DNA of 64,000 nt, from the NCBI GenBank assembly GCA_020635015.1, contig JACKAP010000016.1:78682-142681 (forward strand). The letters are read 5' to 3'. Below are positions 17,615 through 25,656 of this stretch, piece after piece (position 1 is the first letter of the stretch; each line of letters starts with the position of its first letter). Under the pieces are notes generated by a model. It had not been told where the DNA came from and searched no databases. It worked only from the letters and a program-made list of their open reading frames with translations. This stretch comes from Calditrichia bacterium. GTDB taxonomy: Bacteria; Calditrichota; Calditrichia; RBG-13-44-9; J075. A program made the position numbers and the translations under genes.

Positions 17615-17800
17615 GCCACGAATGTACACGAATGCTCACAAATAACTACTTTGGTCCACGGATTACACGGATTTCCACGGAAACTGATAAATTTAGAAAC
17701 TAACCGGGTAACAGGTTGTTAATCAGTGAAAATCCGTGTAATCCGTGGATTGAAGTAGTTTAACAAGATATACAAACATTCGCGTACATTCGTGGCAAAA
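17613..17800. repeat. Nested inverted repeats of two dispersed families
   Basis: The outer arms are TTTTGCCACGAATGTACACG and its near-complement ending ACATTCGTGGCAAAAAA. Inside them are arms of the second family, TCCACGGATTACACGG and GTAATCCGTGGA. The whole segment can form one long hairpin between the convergent FKBP and helicase genes. No gene is seen in it. Confidence 0.75.
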
Positions 17801-17806
17801 AAGCCG

Positions 17807-20086
17807 TCAATATGCCAGCAGGTAAGCCTGCAGCACCTGCTCAGCGATCTGTTGCAGGGTGTCGAGATCTTCGAATTGTCGCACTTCCAGTTGCTCCGGC
17901 AGGGCATAGAGGGTGTAATCGCCGTCGCGGATAATCGACCGGATGGCTTCGCGCTCCAGGATCAAGTGCGCCCGGTCGGAATGACGCTTGAAGCGGATTG
18001 CGCTCAGCAGCAGTTGATCCCAATCGAGAAAATCCGCCTGTGCGCGCAGTCGCCCGGCGAGGTTGAGCGCTGCGCTTTTGCCGGCATCTTTTTCGGAATG
18101 CACCATGGTCAGGCGGGGCCGCACGTCGACGCGCAGCCGGCTTAGCAGCGCCGGGTTCGGCTGTACTCGCTGGCAGGGCAGGGGGGAAGGGGAGGCGGTG
18201 GCGGATACCGGTGCGCCTGGGCCTTCCCCGGACGGCTTCAGTGCCGGGCGATCCGGCTTCTCCGGGTCAAGACCTTCCTGGCGGATAGCGCTCAGAAATG
18301 AATTCATATAATCCGCATTCAGGCCGAAAAGGTAGAGGGTCTGGAGTAAGCGCAGCGCCGGTGCCGGAGCTGCTTCCCGCCGCAGCGAGAACCGCTGACC
18401 CTTGAGACGCACCCCGCGTCCGAACAATTGCACAATCTGCGGACCCTCTCCCTTGCCCATATTCATAAGCACCATATTGGCCACCCGCCAACTGTTCCAG
18501 CCCTCGATAAATTTTTTAGAGCCGATGAGTACATGCAGGGGTTTTTCAATGTGGTGAATTTGATCAAACAGTGAACTGCTGAAATGATCGGTTTCCACCG
18601 TCAGGCCTTCCGCCTCCAGCAGCTTCTTCAGCGTCGCCACATCGCCCACATTGATCACCCCGAAATAGTGCGGCGACCCACCGGTTTTTAAGCCGATTTC
18701 CCCCTCGCCATGGCGGATCTCCCATAGGGTTAATTCGCCCTTCCCGTAAAACAAGGTCTGGTATATCGACTCCAGGGGAAGGTCCGCTTCGGCAAGCCGG
18801 GTCAGTTCCTCTCCAACGCTATCCGCCAGCAGACCGCCTTTTCCATTCAGCAGGGCGGTCTGAGTTTGCAGCAGCTCCCGCAACCGCTCCGGATAGCGGA
18901 GTAGCTCGCGCAGAAAACGCACCACCTGGAGGATGTCCGATTCCAGCTTTTTCCCGGCCACCCGGCTGCCCACAAAAACCCATAGCGGTGTTTCGATCTG
19001 ATACCTGCGCACCTCCGCACGATGTCTGCGGTAGGCGTTCAGTTGGGCAAAGAACGTCAGCAGGGAGGCGCCGAGCATTCGGCGGGAATAACCCTCAGCC
19101 AGCGGTCCGGTGCGGAGATTGTAGGTGCGGAATGCCTTGCCGTAGCCATCGTGAAAAAAATGGCGATAGGCATAGTCAAACAGGATCGACTTGGCGTATT
19201 CATCGAGCAGAAAGCGATTTTTGCCGATGATCTGTCCGAAAGTAGCGCTGTATTCCAGGATCATCCCTCCCGCTGCCAGGCGTTCGCGCAATTTTTTCCA
19301 GCGCTGTTCCACAGAGCGCTGTCCCTTGTGGCCTTCATCGATAAACACCAGGTTGCGCCCTTCGAAACAGGCGATGTCTACCCGTACTCCCTCGCTGGTT
19401 TTATTCTCTTCCAGCTTATGGATGTCGAGGATCACTACCGTGTCCGCCGGGGTTTGCAGATGATCGGGATTGCCGTCATACACCCGGCAGGGAATACCGC
19501 TGCGCTGGAACTCCTCAGCATGCTGCCGCGAGAGCCCGGCATTGGGAGTAATCAGCAGCATGTTGTCCCAATGGCCCGGGGCGAATTTGAGGAGTTGCCA
19601 GTAATGGATGTGCATCAGCAGGGTTTTGCCGCTGCCGGTGGCCATCCAGAAAGCCAGTTTTTGCAGATCGCTTTCCCGGAAGGGGGTAACCGGAGCGCCG
19701 GCACTCGCCCGTTCATGGAAGCGGTTCAAATCTGCACGCAGGGCGGCGGCGTCACGGAAGTATGCATCGAAATAGAGCTCCGAGAACAGAATCGCCAGTA
19801 CCTGAAAATATTTTAACTCTATGTCCGGCTGGTGCCGGCGGGTGCACAGCAGGCGGTGGTATGATTTCAGTGCGCCTTCACAGCGCTGCATCTGTTCGCC
19901 GCTAAGGTGTCGCCCGGCGCCATGGCGGTGGAGACGGGCCAGGATGTCGCCGAGTGGGTCGAGCGAGTCGAGCGGCGTTTCCAGGAGATATGCCCGCAGC
20001 GCCGAAAAATTCGTAAAACCGAATTGCGCCAGAAAATAGCCCTGGAGTACCAGATGATCTCTTAGCGCCGCTGGTTGTTTAGCCAA
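17807..20086 (-). CDS. Superfamily 2 helicase, Type III restriction (Res)-like
   Basis: The protein (759 residues) is a DEAD/DEAH-type superfamily 2 ATPase like the Res subunit of Type III restriction enzymes. Motif I is ATGSGKT (149-155), motif II is DEGH (250-253, in place of DEAH), and the motif VI region is QIVQLFGRGVRLKG. The start is TTG at 20086, preceded by AGGGAGAG and overlapping the end of the upstream gene by 8 nt. After motif VI, about 250 residues remain and I cannot see the PD-(D/E)XK endonuclease motif that ends ordinary Res proteins. The upstream small gene may supply it. It should translocate on DNA in a restriction complex with its two partners. Confidence 0.88.
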   Translation of the reverse strand: MAKQPAALRDHLVLQGYFLAQFGFTNFSALRAYLLETPLDSLDPLGDILARLHRHGAGRHLSGEQMQRCEGALKSYHRLLCTRRHQPDIELKYFQVLAILFSELYFDAYFRDAAALRADLNRFHERASAGAPVTPFRESDLQKLAFWMATGSGKTLLMHIHYWQLLKFAPGHWDNMLLITPNAGLSRQHAEEFQRSGIPCRVYDGNPDHLQTPADTVVILDIHKLEENKTSEGVRVDIACFEGRNLVFIDEGHKGQRSVEQRWKKLRERLAAGGMILEYSATFGQIIGKNRFLLDEYAKSILFDYAYRHFFHDGYGKAFRTYNLRTGPLAEGYSRRMLGASLLTFFAQLNAYRRHRAEVRRYQIETPLWVFVGSRVAGKKLESDILQVVRFLRELLRYPERLRELLQTQTALLNGKGGLLADSVGEELTRLAEADLPLESIYQTLFYGKGELTLWEIRHGEGEIGLKTGGSPHYFGVINVGDVATLKKLLEAEGLTVETDHFSSSLFDQIHHIEKPLHVLIGSKKFIEGWNSWRVANMVLMNMGKGEGPQIVQLFGRGVRLKGQRFSLRREAAPAPALRLLQTLYLFGLNADYMNSFLSAIRQEGLDPEKPDRPALKPSGEGPGAPVSATASPSPLPCQRVQPNPALLSRLRVDVRPRLTMVHSEKDAGKSAALNLAGRLRAQADFLDWDQLLLSAIRFKRHSDRAHLILEREAIRSIIRDGDYTLYALPEQLEVRQFEDLDTLQQIAEQVLQAYLLAY

Positions 20087-20894
20087 AAATTTCTCTCCCT
20101 AAAAAGTTGCTCACGGTGGTTTCCTGCATGTCCGGAAACGGAAAGCGGATGCGCTGTTCCCGTCGTTGCGGATCGGTGAAAGCCGGCGTGCGTCGGGGCA
20201 GCGACCACTCCCGGCGAAAATCATAGACAAAAACACGTTCCCCTGCGGTATCGGGAAAAAACAGCAGGTAGAAAAACACCTGCTCGCGCATCGCCGGGAC
20301 AAAAGCGTCGCCAATGATCTCGCGGAAGGAGAGATACTGCCCATGCCCCAGGCTGCCCCCCTGCTCGTCGAGGTAGAGCTTTTCTTCCAGGAAGATCAGC
20401 CGCCGGCGGGTGCGGTTGAGGATCAGAAAATCCACATCGGTGCTGCCGGTGCGGCCGAAGGTCTCTGCCCGTAACAGGCGGCTGAGGGGGGAGACGGCAT
20501 CGTTCTCGATCACCCGGGCGCGGCTGGGCTGCAGCGGTCCGGCGGTGCATTTGAGGAACCCCAGCAGGGCGCGGGCGAAGCTGGCGGTATCGGGAAAGTG
20601 GTGCGCTTTCTCACGGTTGCGCACATTGTTGACCCGGATGCCGTCTTGCGCAAAGTGCACGTTCCCGATGCGGATGCCGGGTTGGAAAAACGGCAAAATT
20701 CCCCGAAAGCCGGGGTCTTCATATTCCTCCGGTGAGGCGCATTCCCGCAGCAGCATGTAACGAGAAGCCGGATCGGGATTGATCCGGCGCAGGCAGGTTG
20801 CGAAGAAGATATTCGCGAAGACCGCCACATCCAGACGGGGTTTCAGCACGCTGTTCCGGGTGCCGAAAATCTCGTCTTTCACCGGTTTGGCCAT
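20079..20894 (-). CDS. Small PD-(D/E)XK-like protein of the restriction operon (candidate nuclease)
   Basis: The 271-residue protein is not a family I recognise as a whole. The centre contains STDVDFLILN (D153, D155), then a strand RRLIFLEEKL with E170-E171-K172, then GQYLSF. An aspartate, followed about 15 residues later by ExK at the end of a hydrophobic strand, is the PD-(D/E)XK nuclease pattern, so a DNA-cleavage role is an inference worth testing. Its ATG lies inside the last codons of the methyltransferase gene (16-nt overlap) and its end overlaps the helicase start by 8 nt, so the three are translated together. It could instead be a specificity or assembly subunit. Confidence 0.7.
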   Translation of the reverse strand: MAKPVKDEIFGTRNSVLKPRLDVAVFANIFFATCLRRINPDPASRYMLLRECASPEEYEDPGFRGILPFFQPGIRIGNVHFAQDGIRVNNVRNREKAHHFPDTASFARALLGFLKCTAGPLQPSRARVIENDAVSPLSRLLRAETFGRTGSTDVDFLILNRTRRRLIFLEEKLYLDEQGGSLGHGQYLSFREIIGDAFVPAMREQVFFYLLFFPDTAGERVFVYDFRREWSLPRRTPAFTDPQRREQRIRFPFPDMQETTVSNFLGREIFG

Positions 20895-23617
20895 AGGCGC
20901 TCCTGAAACTCGGCATCGATGCTGCGAAAGTCCGGCAGGGTGCAGTCGCCGTTAACATAGACCACTTCCGGTGCTGCGTCGCGGATCGTTGCTTCGATGA
21001 AGCGACGGTCGCGGTCGTAATCCAGCCCGGCGGTGGCACGCCACACCGCAACCGTCATCCGGCCTTCCATTGAACCGAATACCAGCACATAATCCCGCTC
21101 CCCTTCGTGAAGGGTCTCAATCCTGCTGATCGTCAAACCGATTAGCAGGCTGAAGCTTTCCACCAGATCGACCGCATGAAACGCCGCCGCACCCCCGCGG
21201 AAATAGCGCAGGCGGTAGGCAAAAGGATCGGCCAGTGCCGGAAGACGGAGCAAAGCCGGGCTGTGGCGGGTTTCGTAATCAAGCATATAGTTGAGCGTGT
21301 AGTCGGGCAACTCGCTCAAACCCGGCGGAGGGAGGGTGAATTCGAGGTTCTCCAGAACGTCTTCATACTGCTCCAGGGTGTGGTATTTGAAAAAGCCGCC
21401 CCCTTGCCAGCTCACCGCGCGGGAGATCTCCGAGGCATCGCCGAAGAGCACCTTTTTCATGCGCGGCAGGATTACGCTAAAAAAATGATCTCCCATCTCG
21501 ATCCCGATCCATTTGCGCCCGAGTTTTTGCGCGGCAGCCGTCGTGGTGCCGGAGCCGAGGAAGAAATCCATCACCCAGTCGCCCGGCGCGGAGGTCGATT
21601 CGATCACCCGCCGGAGCAGTGCCTCGGCATTCTCGGTGGGGAACTGATGGCGCTGGGCGTAGCCGGGGATGTCCAGCCATTCATTGCCGACGAGCTCCAC
21701 ATCATAAAGCAACTCCGGCATGCCGCTGATCTCCTGTCCCCGGCAGTCGGTATAGCCGCCCTCCGGATTGATACGGATCTTGCCCCGTTCGGCAAACTGG
21801 TCGATGCGCTCCTGGGAAAGGGCCCAGCGGCGATTGCGGGGCGGGTAGAAGGTTTGGCCCAACAAGATGCGGGGGCGCTCGTCGGCACGGGGAAAGTGCA
21901 GCAGGGGATGCCACTGCGGCGCGGTGGGACGTTCGACTTCTCCGGGTAGGAACTGCTCGCTGCGGGCGTAAAGAAACAGGCTCTCGGTCTGCACCGTGAA
22001 CTGACGCGCCACCCGCTGCTTGGCCAGGGTACGGTTGATAATGATCTCGTTGCGAAAATTCTCCTTGCCGAAGTGCTGGTCGAGCAGCATGCGCACATAC
22101 ATGCTGCCATTATAATCGCAGCGCACCAGCATGCTGCCGTCCTGTGCCAGCAGGGGGAGAGCGGCGGAAATCCGGTTCTCCAGCAGGGTGTTCCAGGTGG
22201 CGTCCTTGTAGCCGACCTTATAAAAATAATCCGCCTCCTGCTCTTTATTGAAAGGCGGATCGATGTAGATGGTGCGAATTCGCTCGCGGTATTTTTCCTG
22301 CAGCAGGTTGAGCGCATGCCAGTTCTCGCTGTGCAGCAGCACCCCGTCGAGCAGGTCATCGAGCGCCTGCCGGCGGCCAAGCTGTGCCAGCAGCCGGGCG
22401 GTAAAGGCTGCCGGAAAATGAGCGCTGTCCAGGGGCAGCTGAGCCCATTTGCGGCGCTGCAGTTCCTTCAGGTTTGCATCTTCGTCGGAACCGTGCGAAG
22501 GAAACTTCAGGGTGTCGGCCCATTCGGCCAGTTGCGCCGCATTGCCGGCGCAGGTATGCAGCACCTCGGCGAAAAAATCCTTCTCGCAATTATCTCGCAG
22601 GGTGGCCAGGGAGATGACATACCCGGTCTTGAGCACGAAACTCTTTTTCTCCCATAGTTTTTGCTGAAAATTCTCCAATTGGGCGAGCAGTGCGATGATC
22701 TGTCCTGCGGTTTCCCGGACCACCTGAGCGGCGCTGAGGGCGGCGGCCAGGTGCTCCGGGTGGTGTGGGTCAAGGTCGGCGCTATCGAGCAGCTCATTTT
22801 TGAGATAAAATTTCAGTTCCTCGCTGAGGAAGCCTTGCAGGTCTTTATGAATGAAAAAATCTCGGTTGCGCCGGCGGGTGAATTTGGCCAGATGCGCCTC
22901 CAGAGGCGATGGCGATTTTTGGCTCTCCTGGAAAAGCGGCGCAAGCGCCGGTTGCGCTGCCATCTTTTCGCGGAGGAGCGTCCACATCGCCCGGTTCAGG
23001 GTCTGGCGGTTGTGCGGAGGGTCGGGAGGCGCTATCGCCGCCCCGGCAAGGGGGCCGTAGCTGAAAAAGATCGACACTTCTCCGTTTTCGAATTGATAAA
23101 TCGGCGGGGCCAGCCAGGTATATTTTTTCTCCGGCGATTTCAGGTTACCCGGTTCCAATTGGGCGGCGAGGAGGCGGAAATGCACCGTCAGCGCCCCCAG
23201 GGTAAAGCTGTATTTGCTGAAGAATTCGCTCGATTTGACGTAATACTGACCCTGGTTGATCCAGTAATAGTTGAATTCCTCGCCGTTGTAGGGAATGACA
23301 TATTTGGCGTTTTTCCCGAAGCGCCGGAGAGGCACAAAATCGCCTTGCTGGTAGTAGCGGGAGAAAAAGCGGATCAGGTGGTTGTAGATTTCCGCGGTCA
23401 CGGCATCGGTATCCGCCGCGGGAAAAATACCTTCCTCCCGGAAGCGGGCCAGATGGGTTTTGATCGAAGTACCCAGGTCGCGGTCGATAAACTGCTGCAG
23501 ACGGCGCCGGTTATGATTAATGATACGATAAATGCCGAAGTCGAGGTCCTGGTGCTCCAGTTGAAAAAGTCCCCGGAGGAGTTCGCACAGGCGCTGTTGC
23601 AGGTCGATTTTATTCAT
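20879..23617 (-). CDS. Type III-like DNA methyltransferase (N6-adenine/N4-cytosine, beta class)
   Basis: The 912-residue protein has its catalytic motif IV as DPPF (453-456, in IYIDPPFNKEQEADYFYK), and the AdoMet motif DFFLGSGTTTAAA later (684-696), an order typical of beta-class Mod methyltransferases. About 440 residues before motif IV form an unusual N-terminal extension (starting with HQDLDFGIYRIINHNR) not found in classical Mod proteins, probably for target recognition or complex assembly. About 200 residues follow the AdoMet motif. It heads a tight operon with the small nuclease-like protein and the helicase. No ribosome-binding sequence precedes the ATG; repeats begin about ten bases upstream. 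Confidence 0.9.
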   Translation of the reverse strand: MNKIDLQQRLCELLRGLFQLEHQDLDFGIYRIINHNRRRLQQFIDRDLGTSIKTHLARFREEGIFPAADTDAVTAEIYNHLIRFFSRYYQQGDFVPLRRFGKNAKYVIPYNGEEFNYYWINQGQYYVKSSEFFSKYSFTLGALTVHFRLLAAQLEPGNLKSPEKKYTWLAPPIYQFENGEVSIFFSYGPLAGAAIAPPDPPHNRQTLNRAMWTLLREKMAAQPALAPLFQESQKSPSPLEAHLAKFTRRRNRDFFIHKDLQGFLSEELKFYLKNELLDSADLDPHHPEHLAAALSAAQVVRETAGQIIALLAQLENFQQKLWEKKSFVLKTGYVISLATLRDNCEKDFFAEVLHTCAGNAAQLAEWADTLKFPSHGSDEDANLKELQRRKWAQLPLDSAHFPAAFTARLLAQLGRRQALDDLLDGVLLHSENWHALNLLQEKYRERIRTIYIDPPFNKEQEADYFYKVGYKDATWNTLLENRISAALPLLAQDGSMLVRCDYNGSMYVRMLLDQHFGKENFRNEIIINRTLAKQRVARQFTVQTESLFLYARSEQFLPGEVERPTAPQWHPLLHFPRADERPRILLGQTFYPPRNRRWALSQERIDQFAERGKIRINPEGGYTDCRGQEISGMPELLYDVELVGNEWLDIPGYAQRHQFPTENAEALLRRVIESTSAPGDWVMDFFLGSGTTTAAAQKLGRKWIGIEMGDHFFSVILPRMKKVLFGDASEISRAVSWQGGGFFKYHTLEQYEDVLENLEFTLPPPGLSELPDYTLNYMLDYETRHSPALLRLPALADPFAYRLRYFRGGAAAFHAVDLVESFSLLIGLTISRIETLHEGERDYVLVFGSMEGRMTVAVWRATAGLDYDRDRRFIEATIRDAAPEVVYVNGDCTLPDFRSIDAEFQERLWPNR

Positions 23618-23625
23618 AACGATGT

Positions 23626-23760
23626 TTGTTCGCTACGCTCACGATGTTTGCTCGCTGGCGCTCCCGATGTTTGTTCGCTACGCTCACGATGTTTGCTCGC
23701 TGGCGCTCGCGATGTTTGTTCGCTACGCTCACGATGTTTGCCGGCTTTGCCGGCGATAAT
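23626..23760. repeat. 22-23-nt GATGTTTG repeat array in front of the methyltransferase
   Basis: Alternating units beginning GATGTTTGTTCGCTACGC and GATGTTTGCTCGCTGGCG are repeated about five times and end in a GCCGGC-TTT-GCCGGC hairpin. The family also follows 44509 and 55815. Here it occupies the place of the promoter and leader of the restriction operon. Confidence 0.85.
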
Positions 23761-23816
23761 TATTCGTATTCACTTGAGATGTCAAGAAACGCTTGCGTTC
23801 ACGCTTTCTATCATTC

Positions 23817-23895
23817 AGCTTCCGCTCTTCGCTCTTCGCCCTTCGCTCTTCGCCCTTCGCCCTTCGCCCTTCGCCCTTCGCTCTTCGCGTCCTCT
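23817..23895. repeat. CTCTTCG/CCCTTCG heptamer array
   Basis: About ten units of CTCTTCG or CCCTTCG in tandem, 7 nt apart, lie just before the stop codon of the YqeB-like gene. Together with the 23-nt array they fill the 288-nt gap, and no gene is visible in it. Confidence 0.85.
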
Positions 23896-23905
23896 ACATC
23901 CAGCA

Positions 23906-24721
23906 TCACTGCTTATAGCATAACACCGCTTCCAGCATCGCCCGGGCGATGGCTTTTTCCCGGAACCCCAGGTCGCGGTATGCGTCACTGGCGGGGCCCT
24001 GGTAGATCTGGGCTACGCTGCTGCGCGCCGGCATAAACCGGCCGCTGTGGCAGATGCCCCAGATCTGCCCGTCGTAGGGAGAGCGGATCTCGATGTCGTT
24101 GACCTTGCCGAGGGCTTCTTGATAGCGCACCTCCTCGCCGGGCGACTTCAGCGCTACCCATAGGCCTTCCAGGGGAGTCTGGCAGTAGGCGAAGGGGTCG
24201 TTAAAGAAATGCTTGTCGGCTGCGGGCGAGGGAAGTTCGTTGCCGGGAAGGCAGATCCGCCCGAGATGGTAATTTAACTCGCCGGCGATGCTGAGGTGGC
24301 AGTGTTCCCCGGCGCGATGCCCGGGGTGCAGGCCGATGACCAGCGCCGCCTGATCGATCCGCGAAACCGGATCGCCCGGTTCAGTGTCGATAATGACCTC
24401 CGGCTGCAGCGCCTCCCGGGCGGTCTCGAAATCTATCTGGTAAAGCAAGGGGAGCTTACGGTCCTGCCAGAGAAAGCGGGTGGCCGCGGCGAGCCGCTCG
24501 GCTTGCGTTCCGCTCTGCTCGCTGAGCAGCTCCGGGGGAAGCAGGCTGGCGGTGACATTCTCCACCGTCTTGACGTCCTGGTGGATCGCCTCGGCAAAAG
24601 TGACCTGATAGCGCAGCGGCATATCGCCATTGCGGCTGTAAAGCCACACCCTTTGCCCGCTGTGGAAGCAGGTGATGGCGGCGGCGGTGGCGATCTCGTT
24701 AACGCCGATAATGCAAATCAT
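23906..24721 (-). CDS. Diverged YqeB/EF2563-like molybdenum-hydroxylase accessory protein
   Basis: The 271-residue protein follows the layout of the YqeB/EF2563 family, which is linked to selenium-dependent molybdenum hydroxylases. Matching blocks are IIGVNEIATAAAI, PLRYQVTFAEAIHQDVKTVE, LVIGLHPGHRAGE...YHLGRI and the final KAIARAMLEAVL. However, the family's PLAIRR is changed to PLRYQ and the conserved GDIDPR near the end is absent (YQGPASDAYRD), so this looks like a diverged relative. No molybdenum cofactor or hydroxylase gene is nearby. It starts 3 nt after the PIN-domain gene with GGAGG in the latter's last codons, so it is translated with a toxin-antitoxin-like pair, which is unexpected. 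Confidence 0.7.
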   Translation of the reverse strand: MICIIGVNEIATAAAITCFHSGQRVWLYSRNGDMPLRYQVTFAEAIHQDVKTVENVTASLLPPELLSEQSGTQAERLAAATRFLWQDRKLPLLYQIDFETAREALQPEVIIDTEPGDPVSRIDQAALVIGLHPGHRAGEHCHLSIAGELNYHLGRICLPGNELPSPAADKHFFNDPFAYCQTPLEGLWVALKSPGEEVRYQEALGKVNDIEIRSPYDGQIWGICHSGRFMPARSSVAQIYQGPASDAYRDLGFREKAIARAMLEAVLCYKQ

Positions 24722-24724
24722 GGG

Positions 24725-25153
24725 TCAGCCTCCGTTGATTTCCGGAAGCACTTTCAGCTCCAGCTGGTTGTATCCACTTCGTAGCGAGAGGATGGTGTTG
24801 ATGCGCCGCCGCTTCATCAGGATGTAGCTGGCAAAATCGTAGAGGCCCAGCGGAAGCTCAGCGTGCTTGCGCATCAGGCGCATCGCTTCTTTTTGATTGC
24901 GGCGGCCGATCCAGAGGATGGTTAAATGGGTGCCGGTATACGCTTCCTCGATAATCTCATTGAACTTCCAGGCGACAGTAAAACCCAGGTCGCGTTTGAT
25001 CTCGCTCAGTGCGATGCCGATGGCGATGTTGTGGGTAAAGAGTTTGTCGTCATCCTGCAGGGCCCGGCTGAAGGCGTCGGTAACCGCCTGATGGTGAAGA
25101 GCATTGGGATCCAATAATTGCACCCAGGCGCTGTCATCAATAAATATTTTCAT
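24725..25153 (-). CDS. PIN-domain protein (VapC-like toxin candidate)
   Basis: This 142-residue protein reads as a PIN-domain nuclease, the fold of VapC RNase toxins. The acidic residues expected are D6/D7 in KIFIDDSAW, E51 after IGIALS and D106 in LGLYDFASYILMKRRRI. The fourth acidic position seems lost, since the usual T-x-D-x-x-F near the end reads LSLRSGY. It may therefore be less active or bind metal differently. Its ATG overlaps the stop of the antitoxin-like gene by 4 nt and GAGGGA precedes it. Confidence 0.82.
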   Translation of the reverse strand: MKIFIDDSAWVQLLDPNALHHQAVTDAFSRALQDDDKLFTHNIAIGIALSEIKRDLGFTVAWKFNEIIEEAYTGTHLTILWIGRRNQKEAMRLMRKHAELPLGLYDFASYILMKRRRINTILSLRSGYNQLELKVLPEINGG

Positions 25154-25368
25154 GTTCCCTCGGGCGACGCGCTCGATTTGGACAGGTCCAGCAAGCGGAA
25201 TAAGGGGTTCTCCGACAAGATCAGATCCAGTCGACTGGACTTAAATCGTTTTACGGAAATTTCCACCCGGTCTCCTTCGTGGATGCGTAATTTTTCGGCA
25301 ACCTCCCGGGGGATCAGGATCTTGTTTCCGGATTCGACCTCACTGACAAATGTGGCGTATTTCATCAT
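25150..25368 (-). CDS. AbrB/MazE-type antitoxin-like DNA-binding protein
   Basis: The 72-residue protein is a swapped-hairpin AbrB domain: SGNKILIPREVAEKLRIHEGDRVEISV is the signature (residues 13-39; only this stretch is domain), followed by a 30-residue tail that probably wraps the PIN partner. Such proteins neutralise the toxin and repress their own promoter. The 4-nt overlap with the PIN gene supports a pair. A second ATG directly after the first is an equally good start. Confidence 0.85.
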   Translation of the reverse strand: MMKYATFVSEVESGNKILIPREVAEKLRIHEGDRVEISVKRFKSSRLDLILSENPLFRLLDLSKSSASPEGT

Positions 25369-25656
25369 GGTGATCCCAGTTTTTGCGAAAAAATAGCAAT
25401 CTTTTCACCATCTTACAAGATATTTCTGTTTCCACTGCATCCGTGATTACGGGGATAAATTATAAAAAAATTTTGTGAATCGGAACAAGCCTTGCTATCT
25501 TAAGCGATTCAATAATAAGGAATGGTCAAAATTACCATGAGATTGCACACAACCTAATGTTCTTGATCTACTTACTGCAAAGTCAAACATGCCGCTCGGC
25601 ATGCCTGGGAGCAGCGTCGGATTCTGAACTGAGTTGAAAAAGGGAGCACTTTTTAA

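Noticed and set aside
22661..23923. Plus-strand open frame opposite the methyltransferase start (420 residues)
   Set aside because: It is antisense to the methyltransferase and ends in repeats (DVCSLRSRCLLAGA); no ribosome site.
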